The position numbers and the translations under genes were made by a program. Positions 36,301 to 47,300 of a DNA stretch of 64,000 bases are shown here, one piece after another; positions within the stretch are counted from its first letter, which is position 1; every line of letters starts with the position of its first letter. Origin of the DNA: Tanytarsus gracilentus (lineage: Eukaryota; Arthropoda; Insecta; Diptera; Chironomidae); assembly GCA_038502055.1 (NCBI GenBank), contig JAXRKN010000038.1:310001-374000 (forward strand), in the 5' to 3' direction. The notes under the pieces were generated by a model. The model did not search any database. It worked only from the letters and a program-made list of their open reading frames with translations, and was not told the origin of the DNA.

Positions 36301-37592
36301 GCAATTTTCTTTGTGCTCGATGGAAATTTCACATCAGGAACTGGAAGTGGCTCTTTTTCTTGATAAAGAATATCATAGAGTTTTAACACAGGCAAAAAGT
36401 TCGATAATGCATTTCTTTGAATTGAGCCACTGATGTACTGAAGTAATGCCCACATGAGATCATCTCTGCCCTTTTTTAAATTCATCGATGATAATTTTTC
36501 CTGCAACTCATTCACAATGTTGGGGAAAGTAGCGCATTGAAAGAGCACAAAGTAAATTAGCTGAGATGAAAGATGAAGCCAAAACCATTCTTTGTGGTTT
36601 GGAGTTGAATCATATGGATCATTTTTAGTCTCCATTGTCACTTCCTGTTCACTCTTTTCCATTGCATTAATAACCAACCAAACGAGTTGTTCCTCAAGTA
36701 CTGCACTCCGTTGTTTTTGAAGATTTAACATGGAGCAAACCATTTCTTTAGAGTACAGCTGTTGAAGGACGTAACGAAGCAGTCCAACTTGTGGTTGTGT
36801 TAACTCAGAGTCATAAGGTAAATTCCCCTTTAAAGTCGTAAATTTAAGATTCATATCGAGTCTCCAAGGGTTTGTATTTTCACCATAACCACTAGCAGCA
36901 GATGCCGGTTCTAAAATAGGAAACATATAAGAGTGACCGATTATCGAAAGCATTTGAGCGAGATTAACAAATTCCTCAATAAAATTGGCTGTCAATGTTG
37001 AAATTTTCCAATGAACATCTGCATTTTCTTGCTTTTGAAGTTCCGTTATGATAAAATACGCAGGTAATAGACAAGCGTTTCGATCAAAAATATACTTGAG
37101 AACATCACAAACTGATGTTATTTGTGGCGTTAAACTCGTTGGAAATGCTTGAGGAAAACTGTTGACTTTCTCTCGACAAAGTTTCATGATCTCTCTAACA
37201 CCCTTGTAATCGACTCCACCTATGAATCGTTTTATAATCTTGAAGCACTCAACAAAAAAAAGCTCGTTCTTAAAGTCCAGTTTTTCTGAGCTCAAAATTT
37301 GCTCACAAACAATTCGAGATCCGAGTACATTGTTCTTTACGAGAAGATCCAGTGCATGGAACAGAATCGTAAGTTGATGGTAGTTGGCTTCACTACAGCG
37401 TGCGATATAAATTGATAAAGCGGCTTCTTTGCATTCCGGCGACTGTTGGGAGAAGTAAGCCTCAATTTTAGTCTGAAAATCTTTAATTTTGTTCTCTTCA
37501 ATTTCGGGACGCTGTAATGCGATGTCAGAAAATGATTCCTCGATGAAATCCATCTTTAAGATTGAATCCAAAAGTTTCTCGACACGATCCAT
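33360..37592 (-). CDS. MED23: Mediator complex subunit 23
   Basis: MED23 is a large tail-module subunit of Mediator that links activators to RNA polymerase II. Two exons (34298-37592 and 33360-34240) separated by a 57-bp intron encode 1391 residues, in line with roughly 1370-1440 in other animals. Conserved stretches include IIGGVDYKGVRE, RNACLLPAYF, GNLPYDSELTQPQVGLLRYVL near the N-terminus and RPITYLYNTLFYYE towards the C-terminus. The start is the ATG at 37592 (MDRVEKLLDSIL), the first in frame. The protein is alpha-helical with no obvious catalytic site, as expected for a scaffold. The gene sits inside the gustatory receptor array on the same strand, only 188 bp after the end of Gr E, so its promoter must be compact. 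Confidence 0.95.
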
Positions 37593-37780
37593 GTTTAGTT
37601 TATTTGATATTAATTTTTTATTTTGTTTAAAATGATTAAAAAAGCATTAAAAAAACTTTTGCCGATAATGAAAATTTTTCTGCTTGGCTAATGTTTATGT
37701 TTTATGTTCGAACTTTCGGAGATTCGAAATATATTTTATGTTATATCATATGAAAAAGTAACAGGGTGACGAAAAACATT

Positions 37781-38980
37781 TTAATTCTTTTTGCTTGCTA
37801 GTTCAAACTGAGTGATGATGACAAGATACATTGTTTCTGTTGAAACTACCTGCAAAAAAAATTTCATGTTTCATAAAAAAATATTAAATAATTAAAAAAT
37901 TAACCATTTTCAGAAAGTCCAAGTCGAAATTGAATAAGCCACAAGTTAGTTTTTGAATGTGCAAATTAACATCAAGAATTGAAAGATTTCCAGAGGAATT
38001 AAAATTTTTCCTGCACAAAGCGTGAATATTTTTCATCTTAAAAAAATACTTTTGAGATAATTAATGATTAATAAATTATTTTATACCTTTTGATTTAAAA
38101 AAGATGCGTTCAATGTAACTTGAAGAAGAGAAAGATGCGTTATAATAATAATCAGAACGGTTCCTTGATAATCAAATGGCTTGTCTGTCGGGTTGGGTCC
38201 AAAACTTTTTTCAATTGAGACGCCAATTGCAAAAATAATAGCTATACTGTTAATTAACATATTTGAAATGATTGTCAGCAGTTGAAGACTCAAACTTTCA
38301 TTAATTTTTCCAATTATTTTGTTGATTTCGTTCATAAATTTTAAAACATTTTCAATGTTTCCATAAAACGGATGCAAAATGCTGTTTCTGAAATTTAAAA
38401 TTTTTTAGACATAAAAATAGTTTTAAATTTTTATTTCTTACCTCAAAATGAATTCAATCCCGTTAATTTTATTAATTAAATTGGTGACAACAAAACAAAA
38501 TAAATCAGTTATTGCATGCAATCCAAGATACAAAATTACTACAAATGGCGCTGACCGATAGACAAACATAATTGAAAAAGTTTTGAATAGAAATATTTCA
38601 AAAGTCAAGGTATTATTTTTAATAAATTGTGTTTGACTTTTTTGGAGACTTAATTCCAATTTCTCGATTCTTTTTAGTAAAACGAATATTTTTTTCCTTA
38701 ATATAAAACTTAAAATCACGATCGATATTTGCGAAGCTATTAATGAAAATGTGAGTGTTAAAGTGACGGCCATTAAAACGTCAAATTTTTTGTTAAAAAA
38801 ATCTTCTTTAACTTTAAATGTCATTTCCATTACGTAGAAAAATATTCCAATCTTAATCATCAACATAAAAAGTCCAATTTTTGAGTATCGAAACTTGTGC
38901 GAAGGATATTTAAAAATTATAATTCCTAAAAACTGAAAAATGAATATAAAAATTTTAAGCTCTCGATTTTCAGACAACAT
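37781..38980 (-). CDS. Gustatory receptor, Gr E
   Basis: Four exons (38442-38980, 38087-38387, 37905-38036, 37781-37849) encode 346 residues. The ATG at 38980 (MLSENRELKIF) is preferred because the 23 codons upstream have no counterpart in the other copies. Features: FLGIIIFKYPSHKFRYSKIG near the N-terminus and STETMYLVIITQFE at the C-terminus. Like Gr C it lacks the intron after exon 1 and has nearly the same exon lengths, marking C and E as a duplicated pair now separated by MED23. Appears intact. Confidence 0.86.
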
Positions 38981-39073
38981 TTTCACAACTACTTTAATGA
39001 ATGAATAAAAAAGTAATTCACATGTCACAAAATATATTTCATTACTCAAAATTGTTTGTCTGTAGTTAATTTG

Positions 39074-40396
39074 TTAATTTAATAATTTTTGGAACTGCGT
39101 CATTGTGACGAAATATATTCCTTCAGCTGTCAGCACCTAATTGATTAATTTGAAATATATAAAATTTAATTTTTTAATTGTGAATTTTCAAACCATTTTC
39201 AGAAGCTCCCAATCGAAATCAAAAAGTCCGCAAGACAAAATTGGAATTTTAAGATTCATGTCCAAAAATTTTTCGTTCTCTTTTGAGGGCGATTTGTTGT
39301 AGATTTTTCGCGCAATCAGAAAAGTTTCTTTAAACTTTAAAATTACAAATTTAAAATTTTTCAATTTAAAAATATTTCGTTTACCTGATTTTTGACTTCA
39401 CTCACTATGTAGGATATTTGAGCGACAATTCCATTAGCATAAAGTGATGCGATTAGCAAATAATTTTTAAATTTAGTAAAATGTTCTTCATCAGTTGGTA
39501 TGCTGTATGAAAAAATTGACATTAAAGCAGATAGAAAAAGTTCAACAATAAACATCATAATTTGAAAGCTGAATGCTCGATTCAACCTTTTTATGCAATT
39601 ACAAATTTCATGTAAGATTCCAAAGAAATCTTTTTCTCTTGAAATTAGATGCAAATTTTGATGGTGAAATCTGAAAGTAAAAATTTAAAGTTATAATTAT
39701 TGAATTATTTATTTAAAACAAACCTCAGCGAAATGTTCAATTTCTCAATGCGTCGTTTTATTAAATAAACCATTGCGGTGTATAACTCCAAAGTAAAATG
39801 AACGCTCAGTACCCAGAAAATTATCAAAATTATTAAATACGCTTGTTCCTTTTGAAGAATCACGTTGCTAATGATCACATATGATAGTTTCATTGTCCAT
39901 TGAAATGCTAAAATTTTCATTTCTCTCGAATTGTCAATAAAAATACCATTTTCGTTCAACTAAAAAATTAAACAAGGTTTACAAAAAGTTCAAGTCCTCA
40001 AAAAGAGTCAATGCCTTTTCAGCTTTTTAAATTTAAATTTCTAACCTTAATTTCGAGTTTTTCAAAGGCTTTAAAAGTTTTGAATAAATCTTTTGCTAAA
40101 ATCAAATTAGTGATGATTATGCAAACGTTAACGGAATCAGCAATAATAATTTGACCCATCACTAAAGTGTGGATCGTTTTCATCCTTTTTGACAAATTTA
40201 CATTTAAAACAAAAGTAACTGCATCAAAACAAAATTTAATTCCAAGGAGATTGACAATAATATTAACAAATAATGATAAAAATCCAATCCACGAATTTTT
40301 AAAGTCTTTTCTTGGATATTGAAAAGTAGAATATCCTAAAATTTTAGCAATAATAGTTGACGCTGAAAAAAATTTAATGATAAAATTTTTTTCCAT
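39074..40396 (-). CDS. Gustatory receptor, Gr F
   Basis: Five exons (40046-40396, 39724-39959, 39385-39670, 39194-39334, 39074-39136) encode 358 residues, the same length as Gr D. N-terminal LGYSTFQYPRKDFKNSWIG; C-terminal AEGIYFVTMTQFQK. The last two exons and the intron bases beside the last one are nearly identical at nucleotide level to Gr D, although exons 1-2 differ strongly. Intact open frame throughout. Confidence 0.88.
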
Positions 40397-40437
40397 CTTG
40401 TTGAGTTGGAAATAAAACTAAAAGTGATTCAATCTTG

Positions 40438-41726
40438 TTAATTGTTGATCATTTTCTGAAATTGTGTCATCGTCACAAAATAAATGGTTTCTGCTGACAG
40501 AACCTAAATTAATTAAATATCTCGCTCTAATTAAATTAATTTAGGAGAAATGAAAAATTTACCATTTTTAAGAGACTCCAATCAAACTCGAAAAGACCAC
40601 AATTGAAGCCAGTTAAAGTAAAGTTGATATCGAGGAATTTTGAATTTTGTTCGATGGGCATTGAGTTGTAATTTTTTCTAGCCACTGCATGAGTTTCCTG
40701 TAGCTGAAGGTTAAAATTTTAAAAATTGTTTCACAAATTTTAAAAACCAACCTGAGATTTTGTTCTACTTGCAAAGTAAGATATTTGAAAAATAATTAAA
40801 TGCGTGTAAAACGATCCCGAGAACAAAATTATTTTCCACCGAACAAATTCAACTTCAAACGAGTCCATAATTGCTGAGCAAAAAATAAATAAAAGCGCGA
40901 AAACGAAAAACTCAATCACGATCACCATCACTTGTAAGCCCATCGACCAATTTATATTTTTTATAATTCGATTTATCAAATTTAGTATTTCGAAATATTT
41001 TTTCATCTCCGAATTACCAACGATTAAATTTTTGTGAGATCTGAAAAATTAAAATTTAAAAGGGAAAGGAACAAATTTTTTTTGTAACCTGATTTTTCTG
41101 TTGATTGCAAAAATTCGCCGTTCGATGAAAAAGATGACTATTGAGAAAACTTCTACAGGTACACTTGTTGTTATCACCCAGTGGAGAATCATAAAATATC
41201 CAAGAGCTGATCCTTGCATGAGGTAAATTAATGATAACAAAAATGTCACTTTTGTGACTGTAAGAGCTACTATCAATCCGGAGTCTTTTAAATCGTTTGT
41301 TTTAATATTCAAGAAATTAAACTGAAATTTATATTAATTTAATTAAGTTACTTATTTTAAGAATTAATCACCAACCTCATCATCAAGATTTTCAAATAAT
41401 TTTATATTTTTAAAAACTCTTTTGCTAAGAAACATGTTGATTATCATGATTAGAGATGTGCACACGAGGGATGCAGTGAAAGTTATCATCATGAGCATTT
41501 CAACCATTTGCATGTTTTTCGACAAATTCGTCGGCTTTTGTTGTGCGTGCATTCCAACTGCTAACAATTTCATTAAGTTGACAAAAACATTAAGCAGTGA
41601 CAAAGTGAGATTGATCCATGAAATTTTAAATGAATCACTTGGATATTCAAATATCGTAAATCCAAAAATTTTACAAACAAAAAGTGATTTTTTGAAAAAA
41701 TTTAACATTGAAAAGTTTTGATCCAT
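40438..41726 (-). CDS. Gustatory receptor, Gr G
   Basis: Five exons (41376-41726, 41089-41321, 40752-41040, 40563-40703, 40438-40503) encode 359 residues. N-terminal FGFTIFEYPSDSFKISW; C-terminal AETIYFVTMTQFQK. Exon number and phases (0, 2, 0, 0) match Gr D and F, its closest relatives. No disruption seen. Confidence 0.88.
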
Positions 41727-41794
41727 TTGTGAGCTTTTATGGCCAATGACTAAAACTTATGAGGAAAAAGTAATTAAAATAAAAAAGTTTATGT

Positions 41795-43026
41795 TTATGC
41801 TAGGACTTTTTGAAATTGAGTCAACGTGACTAAATAAATGACTTCCGCGGCTAATACCTGAATAAATAAACAGTGAAAATCGATTGATTAAATTAATTAA
41901 GAAAATATTATCAAAATTATACCATTTTTAAAAGTTCCCAATCAAACTTGAATAATCCGCAGTTGTAAGAGGTGACATTCAAGCTTATATCTAATAATTT
42001 TAAATTTTCTTCCCTCGGCATTGAGTTGTAGATTTTTCGAAATATTTCATGAAAGTTTTTAAGCTTTAAAAAAATTAAAATCTGAAAATTAGTTTCTTAC
42101 TTCTTTTGTTGTTAAGCTCGCAATGAGAGAAATTTGAAAAATTATTAAATGAACGTAAAGCGAGGCACTTATGTAAAGATTCATGTTTGAATGTAAAGCA
42201 ACAGGACATGAGAAGATCAGCAACAATCCATACATAAAAAGCTCGAGTGTTTTAATCATCATCTGGGCACCCATCGACTGATTGATAATTTTAATTAAAT
42301 CATTGATGGAATTAAAAAGATCCAAATACTTTAATTGATGAGAATAAATTGAAATTAAGTGAGGATTCTTTTGAATTAACCTTAAAAAATTTAATTAAGT
42401 TTTATTAAATTTTTAAGTTAAATTTTTTCTTACCTCAACTTGCTCACGACGTAATGAATTCTCCGGTAAACCAAATAAATTATTCCAATGTAAATTTCCA
42501 AAAGAATGTAAATCATTAAAATAGAAAATATAGCGAGAATAAAAAGTGTCACAGAATTGTGTATTGGGTAAGTCATCAAAGCCATTAACACGTAAATTGC
42601 ACACTTTGAACCAAACACGATCAAAAGAAGACCAACATCCTTAAAATCATCAACTTTAATTTTTAGCGTTAAAATTTCTTCGTTGAATTTCACAAGTCTT
42701 TTGAACATTAAAAACAATTTTTTCCTCATAAAAAAGTTTATGATGATGACAATTGAAGAGGAAACAAATGACATTATAAATGTTCCAGAACTAATCAAAT
42801 TTAAAATTTTCTCATTTGCTGGCATTGAATTTGTAATTATCGGCATCATTTGAAAAACAGTCTCAAAAATTTGCAACATGCTGAAAGCTAGTTGAAAAAC
42901 CATCATAAAAACTCCAATATAAGAAAGTTTATAGATTTCAGACGGATAAGTGAAGCAGCCCAACCCAAAAATTGTTGATAATATTTTAACACTTTTGAGA
43001 AATTTATTGAGTGAAAAATGTTTCAT
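41795..43026 (-). CDS. Gustatory receptor, Gr H
   Basis: Four exons (42434-43026, 42101-42380, 41923-42063, 41795-41857) encode 358 residues. Exons 1 and 2 of the ancestral plan are fused, as in Gr I. N-terminal FGLGCFTYPSEIYKLSYIG; C-terminal AEVIYLVTLTQFQK. The third quarter of the protein (INQSMGAQMMIKTLELFMYG) is almost identical in Gr I, while the first exon is much more diverged. Intact. Confidence 0.88.
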
Positions 43027-43139
43027 TTTTATTAGTGTGATTAGTTCGAAAGTTGAAGTTAATATGAAAATTTTAGCTGGTCACCCAAAGAAGAATTTAA
43101 TTAATTTGAAATATAATTGATTAATTTAATGTTATCTTT

Positions 43140-44392
43140 TTACGTCAACACTTTCTGAAATTGAGTCAACGTGACAAAATAAATTCCTTCAGCAGCCAAC
43201 ACCTGAAAAATTGTAAAAAAAATTATTTAATTCATTAAATTTGAACTTAATTTTACCATTTTCAAAAGCTCAAAGTCAAACTTAAATAATCCACAGTTGT
43301 AAGAGGTGACACCCAAGCTTACATCTAAAAACTTTAAATTTTCTTCCGTTGGCATTGAATTATAGATTTTTCTTGATACCACGTGGATATTTTTTATCTG
43401 CTCAAAATTCTTATTTTTATAATTAATAAACTTTTAATAGTTAATTTTTTTACCTCTCCCTCTGTAGAATTTGCAATGTATGAAACTTGAAAAATTATGC
43501 AATGAACAAAACCTGTTGTGTAGATGAAAAGTGGAAGGTTTTGAATTGGAGCGACAGATGCAGAGAAGATCAGCAACAATCCATACATAAAAAGCTCGAG
43601 TGATTTAATCATCATCTGGGCACCCATCGATTGATTGATAATTTCTATCAAGTCATGAACCGAATTAAAGAGATCTAAATATTTCATTTTTAGCTCAAAA
43701 CACTTGCAATGTGGATTTTTTTGAAATGATCTGAAAAGCAAAAATTAAACATTTTATTTTTTTAAACAAGTTGAAATACCTCAAAGAATTCACAATTGAA
43801 TGAATTCTTCCACGAAGAAAACAAATTATTGCGAAATAAAATTCCAAAGGAGCATAAATCATAAAAGTTGTAAATTGCAGGATGAAACCTAATAAAATTG
43901 GTATTTGATGTTCACTTACTAGAACATTACCCAACCATATGAAACAATTTTGAACAATAAAATAAATAAAATAACTCCGATATCTTTGAAATTATTATCT
44001 TCAATTTGAAGCTTTTTAATTTCTTGATCAAATTCAACAATTTTTTTGAAAACTAGAAACATTTTCTTGCGCATAAAAAAACTAATTCCCATGACAATTA
44101 TCGATGATAGAAAAGAAATCAAAAAAGTTCCATTGAGGATAAGTTGAATTATCTTGGGCGCTTTTTTGTCAATAGCAAGTTCATTTTCAGTAAAATGAAT
44201 CAAAATTTCATAGCTCAAGAAAAAATTAAGCGCAATATTCAAAATCAAAATTAAAACACCATAACGTGACAACTTAAACGACTTTGACGGAAATTGAAAA
44301 CATCCCAAACCATAAATTGTTAAAATTATTTTAAAAAACGTTAAAAAGAATTTAACTGAAAATAATTTAGAGAGGTCTGAATTAAATTTCAT
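43140..44392 (-). pseudogene. Gustatory receptor, Gr I, frameshifted
   Basis: Four exons (43781-44392, 43454-43730, 43257-43397, 43140-43202) correspond to those of Gr H. The first exon changes frame between about 43919 and 43975: the upstream frame stops at 43919 shortly after KIVSYGW, and the homologous sequence resumes at GNVLVSEHQ in the next frame. The first exon length is a multiple of three where phase 2 is required, consistent with one extra base. All downstream exons, splice sites and the AEGIYFVTLTQFQK ending are intact, so this is either a very young pseudogene or an assembly error. The start is placed at the ATG at 44392 by comparison with Gr H. Confidence 0.7.
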
Positions 44393-47300
44393 GGCTCTAT
44401 GAGTGAACTGCAATATATAATGAAATAATGAACGAAAAGTAACGAATTAATTCGTTTTAGACAGAAACAATTTTTATAATTGTTTTTGGGAAATATTCAT
44501 AAATTACGAAACAATTTACAGGGTTAATAATTTTTTGCGAAGTTGTATTAAAAATTTCAGTTCAAAAAATGAAATCTTATGTAGAAAATTTTAAAAAAAT
44601 ATTTTGTCATAATTTATGACTCACATCTAATTAAGTTTAATTCTTTTAGTGGTTGATAATTTAAATTTTTACCAAGAATTTCGTGAAAAGGTAAATTAAC
44701 ACTTGTTCGCGAAGTTTGAAATTAAAAGCTATTAAAAATTTAAAAATTTACTGTTAAATCATTCTTTTCTTGGTTGAGACTCGACTGCACTTGCAAACTC
44801 TTAAAATACTCAATAAACCGTACAAACTTTTTTAAAACTCGATTCAACTCTTTTTTGCTCGCCTGCCAGATGTGAACGATAGAGAGGAAAAATAAATAAA
44901 AAAGTAAAGTGCAATGTTTGTATAGTAAATGCCAAAAGCCAATAAAGAATCGTGAAATATTGATTTAAGAGAGACAAAAAAATTCTCTCATGCTGTTGAT
45001 AATTTACATTACTCTCGAAAAATAAATAAAATTAATTAACTGTCGTTCAATGGCTTAAAACCTCATTAATGCGAGCAGGAAAATGAACAACAATGTGAGA
45101 GATAAAAAATGATGAATTTTATTGATAAACAATGTTGGCATCATAAATTATCGCGCACCATGACAATTTATGAGACTTTTAAACAATAACCGCTCACAAA
45201 ACTTTTCCTCTTCCACTAATTGGGTGGAAAAAAGTTCAAGCAGATTGATGCACTTAATTATTGTTGGAATACATCTGCGGTTAACGTTTAATGACATGCC
45301 AATGGGAGTAGCAGAGTTTTCTGAATTGTTTATGCATTTTTAATTTCGCGACGATGCTAATTAATGGTAAAAGAAAAATTCAAATTAGAAGTGAATGAAC
45401 TCTTTTTGAGAGCTGTAAAAATAAAATTTATAAAAATCATAAATCCAAACTTTACAAAGAAACTCGATCTTAATTTTCCTCTCGTAACCCCATGGGCCAA
45501 CATAAAATATTTACCTCCGCTTAAAACTTTATTTCTCTCACTTAAGCTCCTTTCACTGCAAAGTTACGAGCAATATTGTTTGACGAGGAAAATTGTTAAT
45601 TCACCTTTATCCAGTTTTCTCTGTGTGTATTTTACACTCATGTGATGATGTTCACATAAAATTTTCCTCATCACATGGCGCATTTTTGTTGAACATATAA
45701 GACAACACTCTACATATATGTGAAATTTAAAATGTTTCTATACCAAACTTTCAAAAAAAGTCTCATTGAATTTCCATAGGTGCTTTAAGCTTTTATTATT
45801 ATAGGAAGAGTAGACATGAAACTTTGATAATATTTTAATCTGATTTTAAGGTCGACCAACTGCTTACAGCAAATTTTAAGTTATTTCACCTCTTCAACAT
45901 TATTTCATTTTCTACTATTTTTAGCAAAGAAAACCAAATTACAAAAGAAACAAGAAAGGTGCAAACCCCCCAGAGTGCACTCATTTTCAAGGAGTTAATT
46001 ACTTTTGTGCACAAGCTCACTTACAAGGAAATAAACTCGAAGTTCTTTTACCCTTTGAAGTTGTTTTAATCCTTCGCTGCTTTTATCACCGCTGTATGCT
46101 TGCACCTCAATTAATTCCACCTCTTCACTCTTTATCGCGCAATTTCGTGCAGTCGTATGCAAATTAATTTTCAAGCAACTTAGTTGTGTCTAATTTAGTT
46201 GTTCGACTTATGTAATTATGAGCTTTGATGAAATATAAAATTAATTTGACGTTAAAACTTAAAGTTCCAATTAAAATTTAAAATGTAAAATCAACTTTAA
46301 AACTGTCGTTTCGTTTCTTGCGAAAACTAATCAATAAATTTTTTGAAAAATCGAATAATTAAAATTGATTTTTTGGCATGATGAAAATTTTAATTTCCTG
46401 TTCGGTCACAAAAATAATTGCACAAGACTGGTGCAGTGTGCTTTATAGTTCGTAACGTTGCGTGTGGTCAAAGCGGTGTAAGTTGATTATTAAAATAATT
46501 TTTCTCAGGCTTATAATTTTGTGGCATAGCAATTTGCTCCAACGTGCTCGAGTCCGTCACAAGTCACTCTAACAACGGCAGACATCAATCAAATTCTTCA
46601 TAAGCACAATGAGTGGAGGAGTCTCGTTGCATCGAGTAGAATAACTAGCTTTATGAACATTTTACTGCCTCGAGCCACCAGAATGGCTAAAAATACAATG
46701 AAATATTGAAAAAATTGCTCCACTCAATACGAAACAGTGCCGAATGAGTCATGATGAATGTTGTGAAAATATGAGAAAATTTTAAAAATATTGAAAGTAA
46801 ATTTTGGAATCAATTAAATTTTGCTTCGTTTCAAAATAAATTTCATAATTTTTTGTCTCATTAAATTTTCAGCTTCTGTTTAACAACTTTAAAATATTTT
46901 AATTCCCTCTCTTTTTCTTCTTTTTTGTTCAAACTTCAAAATATATTAATTCGCTCATTAAAATCCAGAAAACTTTTTTCTATAATAAGCAACATGTTTT
47001 TGTCTTTCTCCTTCCTCTCATTTCAGTCAGTCACACAAATGGCTCATGCGAGGAAAATTTTAGTCTCGCTGTTTTATTAAACAGAATAAAAGTTTATCTT
47101 TGCTTCCCGCTAATTAACCAATGTTGAGTTTGCGATGAAGAATTTTTTTCGTTTCGTTTAAAAAAATTTCCCTTTTTTATTTGTCGAGAAATGTTTTTCT
47201 CGCTGATGTTTACAAATTCAATTTAAGAAGCTTCAGAAGAAAATGTGATTTAAAGCCTACAAAATCAGCTCCGTAAATTGATGAGATTTAGAGAGAATGT

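Noticed and set aside
43919..43935. A tiny intron explaining the Gr I frame change
   Set aside because: The only GT...AG available spans about 12 bases, too short to be spliced; no other receptor has an intron there.
25029..44392. Odorant receptor family as an alternative for the nine receptors
   Set aside because: The C-terminal T/S-x-E-x-I/M-Y-L/F-V-x-x-T-Q-F signature directly after a phase-0 intron is the gustatory-receptor pattern; the odorant-receptor C-terminal motif was not seen.
45364..45645. 93-codon open frame
   Set aside because: Isolated, biased composition, no recognisable domain, no splice partners; expected by chance in AT-rich DNA.
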